NCBI GenBank assembly: GCA_963170055.1
Contig: CAUJGJ010000313.1
Location: forward strand, 6,744,979-6,757,478
Direction: 5' to 3'
DNA length: 12,500 bases
Source of the DNA: Halisarca cf. caerulea
Lineage: Eukaryota > Porifera > Demospongiae > Chondrillida > Halisarcidae
The notes beneath the pieces are model-generated. The model was not told where the DNA came from, searched no databases, and worked only from the letters and a program-made list of their open reading frames with translations. Shown here in pieces: positions 1 through 8,773 of this stretch; position 1 is the first letter of the stretch, and every line of letters begins with the position of its first letter. The translations under genes and the position numbers were made by a program.

Positions 1-1059
1 CACCATGTTGCTTGTATATGAGGTTCAAAAATGGCTGAATTGCCACTCAACTCTGGTTGGGAGTACAAAAGGCAGATCTCCTTGGGAAAATTAAGAATAC
101 CAAGTAAAATCTCTCTAAATCTAAAAAAAAGCTAGAGATGAACAAGGTCAAAAATTGTGAAGATCTTTGTCACAGTGTTAGTCTTAGTGTATGTTGTCCG
201 AATGTGTTAGTTTGTACAGCAGATGCTCATATAGGCATCATTATTGTGCATATAGCTGCCAGAGCCACTTCTGCTCAGTGCATCACTGACTGCAGAAAAT
301 ATGATTTGTGTGATATCTTCGCTGCCAGCCATTCCTTTTGAACCATGCATTTGCATGTGCTCGTTATATTAATTGACCACCCTGCACAGGTAGTCACATG
401 ATATCACATAACATTATATACTGCTAAATGTTCCTTACTATTAAACATTGAGCACTATTACGTATTTTGTATACAATGCAGACACTGATTCTTCGACACA
501 ACTTTGAATATAATTATGTGATAATCTGTGGGAACATCTGGCAACGTCATGCAGGAAGAAAATCTAGGGCATCCTGCACAAATTCTCCAGTAAATTCCAA
601 TGCAATGGCCCGGGCTGCCATGAAACTGGTACTGAAAAAATCGATAGTTCAACGTATGGCAAGGCCCATTTCTTGGTGGCTGCATGGCAGATAGTAGGCA
701 GCACAAGAAAATGACAGGTGGATGTTGGATGGGGCAAAGGAATCCCAACATCACATCCCACACCATGCAGGGTGACATGGCCCCTTGCTAAATTTAAGGA
801 ATGCATAGCGAGGGACCACCTGATCCAACTTACATCGATTGCAGCTTATATCCAACTTACATCGATTGGCAGCTTATTGCCACATACATGATTTTTACTC
901 TGATTTATAATTGTAACTTTTGGCAATAATGAATTTTTCCGCCAGCTCTTGATTGCAATTGAGGCTCAGCACGCCACTGGCAGTGTGCACAGAAGTTTTA
1001 TATGACAGTAAAGCCATTGCAATCCAGATCAAGAAGGACGAGTGTTATAATAATATTAC
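1..1059. other. No recognisable gene; one 27/28-bp tandem duplication
   Basis: I see no convincing gene here. Short frames exist on both strands around 138-341 and 458-806, but they lack recognisable domains and clear splice sites. The one structural feature is a direct tandem duplication at 823-877, two copies of ATCCAACTTACATCGATTG followed by CAGCTTAT (27 and 28 bp, differing by one inserted G). The stretch 480-760 is a little richer in G+C than its surroundings and could be a decayed coding remnant, but nothing in either strand's translation is recognisable. Confidence 0.5.
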
Positions 1060-1061
1060 TA

Positions 1062-1234
1062 CAGTCGAGCCTCGTTAACATGAAGCTGCTTAACATGAAA
1101 TATCTTTTAACATGAAATGCTAGCCAACTCCAAGTGCAGGTCCAAGCATAACATGCAGTACTGTTCACATGAAATACTGTAAAGATGAAATTTCAGCACA
1201 GTCCCTTGAGTTTCGTGTTAACGAGGTTTGACTG
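1062..1234. mobile_element. Tc1/mariner-like MITE with TA target duplication
   Basis: The left end reads CAGTCGAGCCTCGTTAACAT. The right end, read on the opposite strand, is CAGTCAAACCTCGTTAACAC, so the ends form imperfect terminal inverted repeats of more than 20 bp. Both ends are flanked by TA (1060-1061 and 1235-1236), the target duplication of Tc1/mariner-type transposases. Ends of the form CAGT..AACCTCG are familiar from the pogo/Tigger branch. At 173 bp it cannot code for a transposase, so it is a non-autonomous copy. The interior repeats AACATGAAAT several times. Confidence 0.75.
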
Positions 1235-1328
1235 TACATGCAATAGAACAGTTATAATAGCATGGCTTGGATCATCATCATGGCAGCCTGACTTGGATCC
1301 GGCTGAACATATAATATTCCTCAGCTGG

Positions 1329-1336
1329 TATATAAA
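1329..1336 (+). promoter_or_regulatory. TATA-like box upstream of the caspase-MBL gene
   Basis: TATATAAA lies on the plus strand about 380 bp before the ATG at 1715. Used as a TATA box it would place a transcription start near 1360 and give a 5' UTR of roughly 350 nt, or a short first exon if the acceptor-like site at 1702 is used. The region is AT-rich and such words are common by chance, so this is only a candidate. A second candidate, TATATAAT, lies near 1495 inside the transposable element. Confidence 0.2.
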
Positions 1337-1461
1337 TCCAAAATGATATCTATAGTTACCACAAATAAATACATTGGCTTAAATTCCTTTAATATGGGTG
1401 CTTCATTATCTTATTACAGTTTCTACGTGTCAGCCATTTTCAATTCCAAGTACAGTATGTG

Positions 1462-1655
1462 TAGTCTCGCGGAGCCATACCCACTTATTTCTCCTATATA
1501 ATAATATCATAGATTCTAGGCTATAACGCTCGCGAACGCGTGTAGCGTCATAGGTACCTAGGGCGTCGTGCGACCTAGCCTATCATCTATGATAATATTA
1601 TGCATACTTTGGAACGCGCGAAGGAAACAGGAAATAGTCTGGCTCCGCGAGACTA
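1462..1655. mobile_element. CpG-rich 194-bp MITE with 9-bp target duplication
   Basis: Perfect 16-bp terminal inverted repeats (TAGTCTCGCGGAGCCA at 1462-1477, its complement at 1640-1655) continue inward as an imperfect inverted repeat that pairs TATAATAATATCATAGAT with ATCTATGATAATATTAT. The element is bracketed by a perfect 9-bp direct repeat, CAGTATGTG, at 1453-1461 and 1656-1664. A 9-bp duplication with long inverted repeats is typical of Mutator-like elements; I assign that superfamily only tentatively. The centre is rich in CpG (CTCGCGAACGCG, CGTCGTGCG), unlike the AT-rich surroundings. It sits directly upstream of the caspase-MBL start codon. Confidence 0.85.
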
Positions 1656-1682
1656 CAGTATGTGCACGTGAGCGACCGCGTG

Positions 1683-1702
1683 CACGTTTTATTGTGTTCT
1701 AG
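1683..1702 (+). promoter_or_regulatory. Possible 3' splice acceptor just before the main ORF
   Basis: A T-rich stretch ending in TTGTGTTCTAG precedes GTGGAGCTTGAG, 12 nt upstream of the ATG at 1715. It resembles a 3' splice site. The TAG at 1700-1702 is in frame with the coding sequence, so on an unspliced transcript it closes the frame and the ATG at 1715 is the first usable start. If the acceptor is used, an upstream exon, coding or not, would join here and the transposable element would be intronic. I could not identify a matching donor with confidence. Confidence 0.3.
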
Positions 1703-1714
1703 GTGGAGCTTGAG

Positions 1715-4114
1715 ATGGAGTGCCCGATGGACCCTAATTGGAGGATTGAGGAATACCTCCAGACGTGTAAAGATATCAAACTGGATATAAAGAAGCTGTC
1801 GGAAGATGTAGTTCATCAAATAATGGTTATTTGGGTGAAGGACGCCAATGAGAAAGCAAAAGTCGAGGAGAAGTTGATAATGAAAGATTTGAAGTCGTGG
1901 ATCAAACAGCCTGCTGGATTCGATAAAGACCCCAAACATGCAGTAGCTGTATATGAAATAATGACTGAACCTGAATTGTACCAGGATTTCGTGGAATCAG
2001 TCGGTAAGATCAAACTGGAATACAAAAGTGATCTCAGTAAGCTGAAGGAAGAACAATCTCCTTGCATATTCGTGCGATTTGCCTCACTTTACAGACTCTA
2101 CCATACTATCGACGATTCCAGTCTTAATGAAGTCGCCCAGCTAGCGCTTGAGTTGGGAACGTCCGACCACTTTGTCCTTGTGGTCGGTGATCCCGTGAAT
2201 TTGAAAGAGGAGCTGACTGCACAAGTCTTGCAAGTTTGCAAGCTGGCACAGCTGAAGGACGAGGATATCAAAGGGATGCTTGATTACGTGAATAGAAAAA
2301 AGAAGACGTCCTATCATTGTGCCAGCTTAGAGCAGTCGCGAGCTGTGTCTCTCTTGCTTAGCCCGACAGTTGCTGAACTGCAGAAGGTCTTGTCCAATAG
2401 TGTTTCATGGAATCTCCACATCATTTATGCTGGCCACGCGGACACTGAGGGATCATGGTTATTTGCAGACGGTTATTTCGATAAGGACGAAATTCTTGAA
2501 TCCATTCGACGTGTGGAGGTGTGTCGTCATGTGTATTTGGTACTCGACTGCTGTTATGCCAGTAAGCTGTTTAAAGCTGACGAACGGATTAAGAAGTATA
2601 TTGATTTCTATTATGATGTTGGGTTGAACCGTAGTGACATACCGAAACTATCTTGGCCTCCACCACAAGATATACATAGCCATGAATATGTGGAATGGAA
2701 TAAAAAATTCACCAATTTAATGGTAGAGCTATACACTAGGACGAAATCGTACGAGGAGAGTTCGTCCACCACCCTAAAACGGTTGTTTTCTGTTGAAGTC
2801 AAATTGGACGTAATTGGAGGTTCATCAATACCAGCTTACATCTACCCCTTGTCTACAGCTTACCTTGGCCCAGAGGGAGCAATGAATGCACTGTACAGAA
2901 TCAATGAAGAGGTAAAAAAATATACTAACTTAAAGGGTAACATCTATTTTTCCAGAGGACCATCTGGTCCACTTGAGTGTGCAAAGGATAACCATCTCCG
3001 TCCAACTGACTATCCTCAGCTAGTTTGTTTTCCCGCTGGAAATGGAGACAGCACATTGTTTCGCTGGCATGGATTCAACATGCTCATTGACGGGGGCATA
3101 AATAAGTCAGATCCTTGTTTCTGGCCTGTGGTACGACGTCTACCACAGGCCACAGAATGCTTGGATGAGGTCATTGTCACCCACTATGATAATGACCATA
3201 TTAATGGAATCCTTCGCTTGTTTCAGGAAGTAAGGCTTCCCATTGCCGTGGAACGTCTTCACACAGTATATCCATATGAAGATGCTCCAGGTGGGGGACG
3301 CGCAGCTAAGGAAGGTGCACAATTGGTAAAAGAGGCGAGAGCAAAAATGGTTCCAATCCGCAATTTACGAGCATCTAATTTTCCAGTGATCCATGTTCAC
3401 TTCATTCATAGAGACGGTAAAGTTAGGCCTCATGTTATGAATGGTCCTGGTTGTGACATTAATGGTGAATACAACGGGGAGTGCTTGTCAGTGTACATGT
3501 TGACGCCAACAAACACTGTATATTGGGAAAGAGTTCAAATTGAATTGCAAATTACACTGGAGGAACTTAATAGGCGAGAGGGACGTGGCCTTTCAGATCC
3601 AAATATGGCTTCAGCATCACTTTTAATTCATTGCCAGTTACAAAATGGCACGTCAAGGTTTGCATTGCTGACTGGGGATGCTCCTAGCCAGCTCATTCTT
3701 GATGGCCTTGAAAGGATACAATGCGTGCTGCCTAAAACACGGGATGGCAAGTACAAACTTGACTATGCTGATGTGCCACACCACGGATCTCGTCTTAATG
3801 ATCCAGATCAATTTTTTTCAAAAATTGTAGCATCAGTTGTTGTAATCAGTACCAATGGAAGATATGGGCACCCGAACTCTGAGACTCTGGACTCTCTCAA
3901 TGATAGAATGAAGGAAGGCAGTGTGGGACATGCATATTTTACTTATAGTCACGATGCAAGTGTTCAGGAGTGTTTTGACCCATGTGTTCGCCATCGTCTT
4001 CACTTTGCTGAAAACATAAAGAATGACAAGAAGCCAGTGAACTGCATACGTTTTAACCTCACAGAAGATCGTATTCAACCGCACTTTGTGCAGGTGACTG
4101 GCAATTTTGATTAG
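1715..4114 (+). CDS. Caspase-like peptidase fused to a ComEC-type metallo-beta-lactamase domain
   Basis: This is a single uninterrupted 799-residue frame. The ATG has a strong context (G at -3, G at +4) and follows an in-frame TAG at 1700. Residues 1 to about 150 are helical and charged, of no family I recognise. Residues about 155-300 look like a caspase/metacaspase-fold (C14) domain: IIYAGHAD with His241, then YLVLDCCYAS with Cys279/Cys280, hydrophobic strands preceding each. Residues about 430-760 match the MBL fold of ComEC/Rec2 proteins: GNGDS (442-446), LIDGG (Asp459), THYDNDHING (His490, Asp492, Asp494, His495), LTGDA (Asp655), VPHHGS (His689, His690) and YGHPNS. All expected catalytic and metal-ligand positions appear intact, so both a protease and a metal-dependent hydrolase are plausible. 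No signal peptide or membrane helix is seen, which suggests a cytosolic protein. Substrates are unknown. In bacteria both domain types occur in suspected defence and cell-death systems; the absence of introns fits lateral transfer or a retrocopy, but does not prove either. Confidence 0.88.
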   Translation: MECPMDPNWRIEEYLQTCKDIKLDIKKLSEDVVHQIMVIWVKDANEKAKVEEKLIMKDLKSWIKQPAGFDKDPKHAVAVYEIMTEPELYQDFVESVGKIKLEYKSDLSKLKEEQSPCIFVRFASLYRLYHTIDDSSLNEVAQLALELGTSDHFVLVVGDPVNLKEELTAQVLQVCKLAQLKDEDIKGMLDYVNRKKKTSYHCASLEQSRAVSLLLSPTVAELQKVLSNSVSWNLHIIYAGHADTEGSWLFADGYFDKDEILESIRRVEVCRHVYLVLDCCYASKLFKADERIKKYIDFYYDVGLNRSDIPKLSWPPPQDIHSHEYVEWNKKFTNLMVELYTRTKSYEESSSTTLKRLFSVEVKLDVIGGSSIPAYIYPLSTAYLGPEGAMNALYRINEEVKKYTNLKGNIYFSRGPSGPLECAKDNHLRPTDYPQLVCFPAGNGDSTLFRWHGFNMLIDGGINKSDPCFWPVVRRLPQATECLDEVIVTHYDNDHINGILRLFQEVRLPIAVERLHTVYPYEDAPGGGRAAKEGAQLVKEARAKMVPIRNLRASNFPVIHVHFIHRDGKVRPHVMNGPGCDINGEYNGECLSVYMLTPTNTVYWERVQIELQITLEELNRREGRGLSDPNMASASLLIHCQLQNGTSRFALLTGDAPSQLILDGLERIQCVLPKTRDGKYKLDYADVPHHGSRLNDPDQFFSKIVASVVVISTNGRYGHPNSETLDSLNDRMKEGSVGHAYFTYSHDASVQECFDPCVRHRLHFAENIKNDKKPVNCIRFNLTEDRIQPHFVQVTGNFD

Positions 4115-4410
4115 AGACGCTAGTGTGCAATCTGTGCACATGCTTTATTTACACATAATATGTTTATGCATGTTTATGCATGTTTATGCATGTTTATGCT
4201 GTTAAACTGTACACCTGCTTGTAACAGAAAAATTAAGGTTGCTAATATTATCTGGTTACGGCAATTTTCCATATTCTGTACACCTGCTTCACACTTTTAG
4301 TGTTCATTTTAGCTTCTATAGTTAATTCTGCAATTATTATTATTATTATGTATACATTCACATTCATTTTTATCTCAAATATGGACGAAGTACTACATGT
4401 AAGCAATAAA
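4115..4410 (+). other. 3' UTR of the caspase-MBL gene
   Basis: The AT-rich stretch after the TAG runs to the polyadenylation signal at 4405. It contains four tandem copies of the 10-mer TGTTTATGCA at 4161-4200 (the last ends in T) and an ATT trinucleotide run at about 4333-4349. I see no coding sequence. The extent as UTR is inferred from the signal position only. Confidence 0.5.
4161..4200. repeat. Four tandem copies of a 10-bp unit
   Basis: TGTTTATGCA is repeated four times without gaps; only the final base of the last copy differs. It lies 46 bp after the stop codon of the caspase-MBL gene and so probably in its 3' UTR. Each copy carries TTTATGCA, close to an octamer-type (ATTTGCAT) word, but I would not claim a function. 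Confidence 0.9.
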
Positions 4411-4422
4411 ATGTGTATGTTT
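4405..4422 (+). terminator. Polyadenylation signal AATAAA with downstream GT-rich element
   Basis: AATAAA at 4405-4410 is followed at once by TGTGTATGTTT, a GT-rich element of the kind used by cleavage factors. It is on the same strand as the caspase-MBL gene and about 290 bp past its stop codon, so it is the best candidate for that transcript's 3' end. Confidence 0.5.
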
Positions 4423-4749
4423 ATACAATATATACATGTAGACTTGTATTGGCACATTGCACTAAGTCTTGTTGATTCACAAATTACTTTTGCATTAATT
4501 ACTAAATATTAATGATACATGTACACTTATGATCAACTTACATATACCACACATAATTCTGCATGCCAACTCCTAGTATGCTATTCCATTATTAAAATAA
4601 CATCGAGCAATATATATAGTGTTATATACGCGCATACTTAGAGGTGGACTGATTAAATGCATAGATATATATAGAATACTGTACATAACTCGGTGACTGT
4701 CACTGCGCATGCTTATGTATACGTAATTGGCAATTGCAATTGTTTGATA

Positions 4750-5053
4750 CAGTGGACCCTGTGCTATCCAGTGGACCCTGTGCTATGCAGTGGACCCTGT
4801 GCTATCCAGTGGACCCTGTGCTATCCAGTGGACCCTGTGCTATCCAGTGGACCCTGTGCTATCCAGTGGACCCTGTGCTATCCAGTGGACCCTGTGCTAT
4901 CCAGTGGACCCTGTGCTATCCAGTGGACCCTGTGCTATCCAGTGGACCCTGTGCTATCCAGTGGACCCTGTGCTATCCAGTGGACCCTGTGCTATCCAGT
5001 GGACCCTGTGCTATCCAGTGGACCCTGTGCTATCCAGTGGACCCTGTGCTATC
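4750..5053. repeat. Minisatellite: 16 perfect-length copies of a 19-bp unit
   Basis: The unit CAGTGGACCCTGTGCTATC is repeated 16 times with no length change. Copy 2 ends in G instead of C; the other copies are identical. Such uniformity means very recent expansion or gene-conversion-like homogenisation. As 19 is not a multiple of 3, each plus frame reads the same 19-residue peptide cycle. The plus strand has no stop, while the minus strand meets TAG. The 153-residue open frame across it (4693-5154) is therefore a by-product of the repeat. Confidence 0.97.
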
Positions 5054-5277
5054 CAGCACCCATTGAGAAATGGAAAATGGTGAATGCTGGATTAATTAGC
5101 AGGTTGCTGTATAATAGAGATCAGTTTAATTTGTATGATAAAATTAATGGTTGATCGTGCCAGAGAGTCTCGATCGATCAGTTTATAGGCAAATGCTGGT
5201 TAGAGGTGCTGGATTAGGCAGGCATATATTATAGTGTATACGTATATTATATAAAGTTTATATGTTATACATTATTA
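5054..5277. other. AT-rich spacer, no gene seen
   Basis: Unique sequence lies between the 19-bp array and the TG tract. I see no splice-bounded exon, inverted repeat or RNA gene. It ends in a TATATTATA-rich stretch next to the TG repeat. Confidence 0.5.
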
Positions 5278-6382
<1,105 letters not shown>

Positions 6383-6762
6383 CAGGGGATATTTTAACAG
6401 TCGTCCACTCGTCCGAGACGACCAGATATTCTTGTGGGCAACCACAAATGTCCAACTGGCTTGCCCCCTGGACAACCTATAGTTGTAGGACAGTTAGTGG
6501 CAGATATAAGTAAGCCACAATATAGGAAAAATAAATATCAACAGTGCCTTATTCACATGATAGGAAGAGTCCATCCATCCTTACATGCATGTATATTGTA
6601 TCCGTGCGTAGCACCAATCATACAGCAGGAAAATTCCATGGACCGAAATGTTCACGAATTTTGCACCAATTTTAAGGGACAACCTGAGTTCACCAGGGGC
6701 AACCTAGAATAACATTCAGATTGTCCTGTGGGCAATCTGAAAAATTCCTTAAAAATTTGCCC
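6383..6762. other. Spacer between two TG tracts; possible degenerate inverted repeat
   Basis: No gene is seen. The two edges facing the TG tracts look related in opposite orientation: GCAGGGGATATTTTAA at about 6382-6397 and, on the minus strand, ACAGGGCAAATTTTTAAG ending near 6764. Words like GGGCAACC and GGACAACC recur inside. It could be an old inverted-repeat element with TG repeats grown at both ends, but the match is weak. Confidence 0.3.
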
Positions 6763-6793
6763 TGTGTATGTGTGTGTACGTATGTGTGTGCGT

Positions 6794-6849
<56 letters not shown>

Positions 6850-6962
6850 ATGTGTGCGTGCGTGCATGTGTGTGTGTGTATGTGTGAATGTGTGTGTGCA
6901 TGTGTGTGCATGTGTATTTGTGTGTGTGAGTGTGTATGTGTGTGTGTATGTGTGCATGCATG
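6763..6962. repeat. Second TG/CA microsatellite, about 200 bp
   Basis: TG repeats are interrupted by GTACG, GTACATG, GCATG and GAATG words. The composition and marker words (TACATGTGTGCGTGCGTGCATG) resemble those of the larger tract 380 bp upstream, so the two tracts may share an origin. Open frames across it are repeat by-products. Confidence 0.92.
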
Positions 6963-7577
6963 CTGGATCGAATATGGAGGTAAATATACAATCATAGCAG
7001 ATTTGTTCCAATAAAAACTACTGTGGAAGATGAGGGAACTGGATATCTGAATTTTGGATAAGTGAGGTCTCACTGTACTTACAGTACTAAGTATGTAATT
7101 CAAAAGACAAGCGAATTAGAAGCCCTCCCAATAATATGTACAGTGTCCGGTAAGAGGCCATAGGCACTTATCATAGACCAGCATCCCTATTAAGAGCCCA
7201 TGGGCACCAGCATCCCTTCCGCCTGAGTGGGGGGTTCTGGTATGTCCTGTTTACACAATGGGGGTTAGGTGTCAGACTTTTAGGCTATACATGTTGTATG
7301 AGGTAATGCATGAGTTCTATGTAATGACAGGGAAATACCTAAACATGCATGAGGAAATATAATATTATGCTTCATGTAAGGAAACTACCACTGCAACTGC
7401 ATATGTGCAGTGGATTTAGACCTTGCCGAGCAATGTAATATGTGCATGTACAGCACTTCGAACTTGTATAGTCCGTACCTCATGAAGTTGTACTGTACCG
7501 GTACCCACCTGTACAATGGAATGCGTATACCTGGATGGTGTGATGTAGTCCAAGGAAACTGTGCACACACACATACA
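6963..7577. other. Gene-free spacer with one transposon end and degenerate repeats
   Basis: No exon is recognised. At 7051-7075 the plus strand reads GGATAAGTGAGGTCTCACTG followed by TA, which on the other strand is a CAGTGAGACCTCACTTATCC end of Tc1/mariner type. No matching left end is visible, so it is a truncated copy, possibly disrupted by the TG tract. At 7150-7220 there are two degenerate copies of a block containing AAGAGSCCATRGGCAC and CAGCATCCC. Confidence 0.4.
7051..7075. mobile_element. Solitary Tc1/mariner-like terminal repeat
   Basis: The minus-strand reading CAGTGAGACCTCACTTATCC next to a TA dinucleotide (7076-7077) resembles the ends of the 1062-1234 element (CAGTCAAACCTCGTTAAC). 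The other end is missing from the sequence nearby, so this is a fragment. Confidence 0.45.
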
Positions 7578-7916
7578 CATGCCGTATACACACACACATG
7601 CCGTATACACACACACATGCCGTATACACACACACATGCCGTATACACACACACATGCTGTATACACACATGCCGTATACACACATGCCGTATACACACA
7701 TGCCGTATACACACATGCCGTATATACACACATGCCGTATACACACATGCCGTATATACACACATGCCGTATACACACATGCCGTGTACACACATGCCGT
7801 ATACACACATGCCGTATATACACACATGCCGTATACACACATGCCGTATATACACACATGCCGTATACACACATGCCGTGTACACACATGCCGTGTACAC
7901 ACATGCCGTATACACA
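7578..7916. repeat. Minisatellite of 21 CATGCCGTAT(AC)n units
   Basis: Twenty-one copies start with CATGCCG (one CATGCTG, some CCGTGTAC). Unit lengths are 19 bp for the first block (starts 7578, 7597, 7616, 7635), then 15 bp, then mixed 15 and 17 bp, the length change being extra CA or TA dinucleotides. Each unit carries the palindrome GTATAC. Several overlapping open frames on both strands (for example 7410-7946 plus and 7480-8268 minus) are explained by the repeat and are not credible genes. Confidence 0.95.
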
Positions 7917-8213
7917 TGCACATGCAGCCCAACAAACCGCATGTGACAAAGCGCCATACTAGTGTGTGCACCGCATTCAGCACAAGCATTAACAGTATCA
8001 TATATACAGTACAGCAACTGTAAGTCCATACGTAAGTAGTACCCACTCCAAACGTGACCATAATTATTATAATAAAATTGTTCGCTGCAAAGTTAACTGA
8101 AATGGCAGGCTTTATAATACCTGGCTGCACACAATACCAGCTCATGATCATGCAGATAATAAGAAATATGGCCATGCCATCTAGCAAGCAAGCAAAAAGG
8201 TAATACAGTATAA
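7917..8213. other. Probable 3' flank of the minus-strand exon at 8214
   Basis: AT-rich sequence without any coding sign on the plus strand. If the exon ending at 8214 is real, this is its 3' UTR on the minus strand, but I find no minus-strand AATAAA here. Confidence 0.3.
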
Positions 8214-8330
8214 CTATAATCTTAGGTGGATTAAACATTCCTGCCATGTAGGATTGGGCAGAGGGCATGGCTGTGGCTGAGGCAAACCAGTCACTTCATC
8301 ATGGTCTTCCACAGTAGGCTCCACGGTGGT
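8214..8330 (-). CDS. Candidate terminal exon, proline-rich acidic tail (partial gene)
   Basis: On the minus strand a good acceptor (GTCTCTTTCAG) is followed by an open frame of 38 codons ending in TAG at 8214. It begins TTVEPTVEDHDEVTG and then PQPQPCPLPNP, ending LIHLRL; the other two frames stop within 40 nt. The exon starts in phase 0, which matches the phase-0 donors of the exon candidates at 9221-9267 and 9653-9724. The acidic/proline-rich, non-hydrophobic content suits the C-terminus of a cytoplasmic tail. No domain is recognised. It could end a separate minus-strand gene or be an alternative tail of the receptor whose membrane exon lies at 12333-12464. Confidence 0.45.
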   Translation of the reverse strand, partial: TTVEPTVEDHDEVTGLPQPQPCPLPNPTWQECLIHLRL

Positions 8331-8577
8331 CTGAAAGAGACTGATTTATCATTAGCACTAGCTATACCTCAGTCATACATGATGTACATGTACACACAAC
8401 CTCAAGGGTTTCCAGCAGAACAGGAAAGTCATGCTTCCCAAACCATAGCCCAAACACATGCAATAACTACTTCATTATCAATTATTACTTTGCATATGTA
8501 CTGTTCTAAAGTTCATATCTAATGTACAATGTCAATGATTTCTTCGATTGGATGGACCACATCAGCGTTGAATTATA
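8331..8577. other. Probable intron sequence of the minus-strand gene, no other feature
   Basis: Lies between the candidate acceptor at 8331 and the transposon relic at 8578. No convincing frame is seen; the 73-residue plus frame at 8301-8522 overlaps the better supported minus exon and has no recognisable content. Confidence 0.3.
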
Positions 8578-8771
8578 CAGTAAAACCTGCTGAATTGAAG
8601 ATCACGTACATAGAAAGACCACCTGTGACAGTGTCTGTATAAAGACCACGGTAGGCTGGCTCATTGTCCACTTCAGTTGTACTATAAAGCACCTCTGAAC
8701 CTCGTGTCTACAGAGGCCACGATTACTTGCACCCTTGAGTGGTCGTTATAGACAGATTTCGAATTTCACTG
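8578..8771. mobile_element. Degenerate Tc1/mariner-like element
   Basis: Left end CAGTAAAACCTGCTGAATTG after TA (8576-8577); right end, on the minus strand, CAGTGAAATTCGAAATC with TA outside (8772-8773). Only the outer CAGT.AAA portion matches well between the ends, so it is an old or heterogeneous copy. Its length (194 bp) is too short to code. Words such as AAAGACCAC and its complement recur inside, consistent with a decayed inverted repeat. Confidence 0.45.
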
Positions 8772-8773
8772 TA

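Noticed and set aside
2..91. Open plus frame at the window edge (MLLVYEVQKWLN...) as a terminal exon of an upstream gene
   Set aside because: Only 29 codons, no visible acceptor, no domain and no nearby polyadenylation signal.
458..806. Frames on both strands as a possible gene
   Set aside because: No domain, no paired splice sites, and the two strands are equally open; chance is enough.
1703..1714. GTG at 1703 as the start codon of the caspase-MBL gene
   Set aside because: Eukaryotic initiation at GTG is rare, and an ATG in strong context follows 12 nt later in the same frame.
1816..2067. Antisense frames inside the caspase-MBL gene
   Set aside because: Shadows of the coding strand with no independent support.
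4693..5154. 153-residue frame rich in CYPVDPVL repeats
   Set aside because: Fully explained by the 19-bp array, present in all three frames, with no splice or start context support.
7578..7916. CRISPR-like appearance of regularly spaced units
   Set aside because: Units are contiguous with no unique spacers, and the setting is eukaryotic.
7410..8268. Overlapping frames of 130-260 residues on both strands
   Set aside because: Produced by the CATGCCGTAT minisatellite; the minus one also overlaps the better supported splice-bounded exon at 8214-8330 in another frame.
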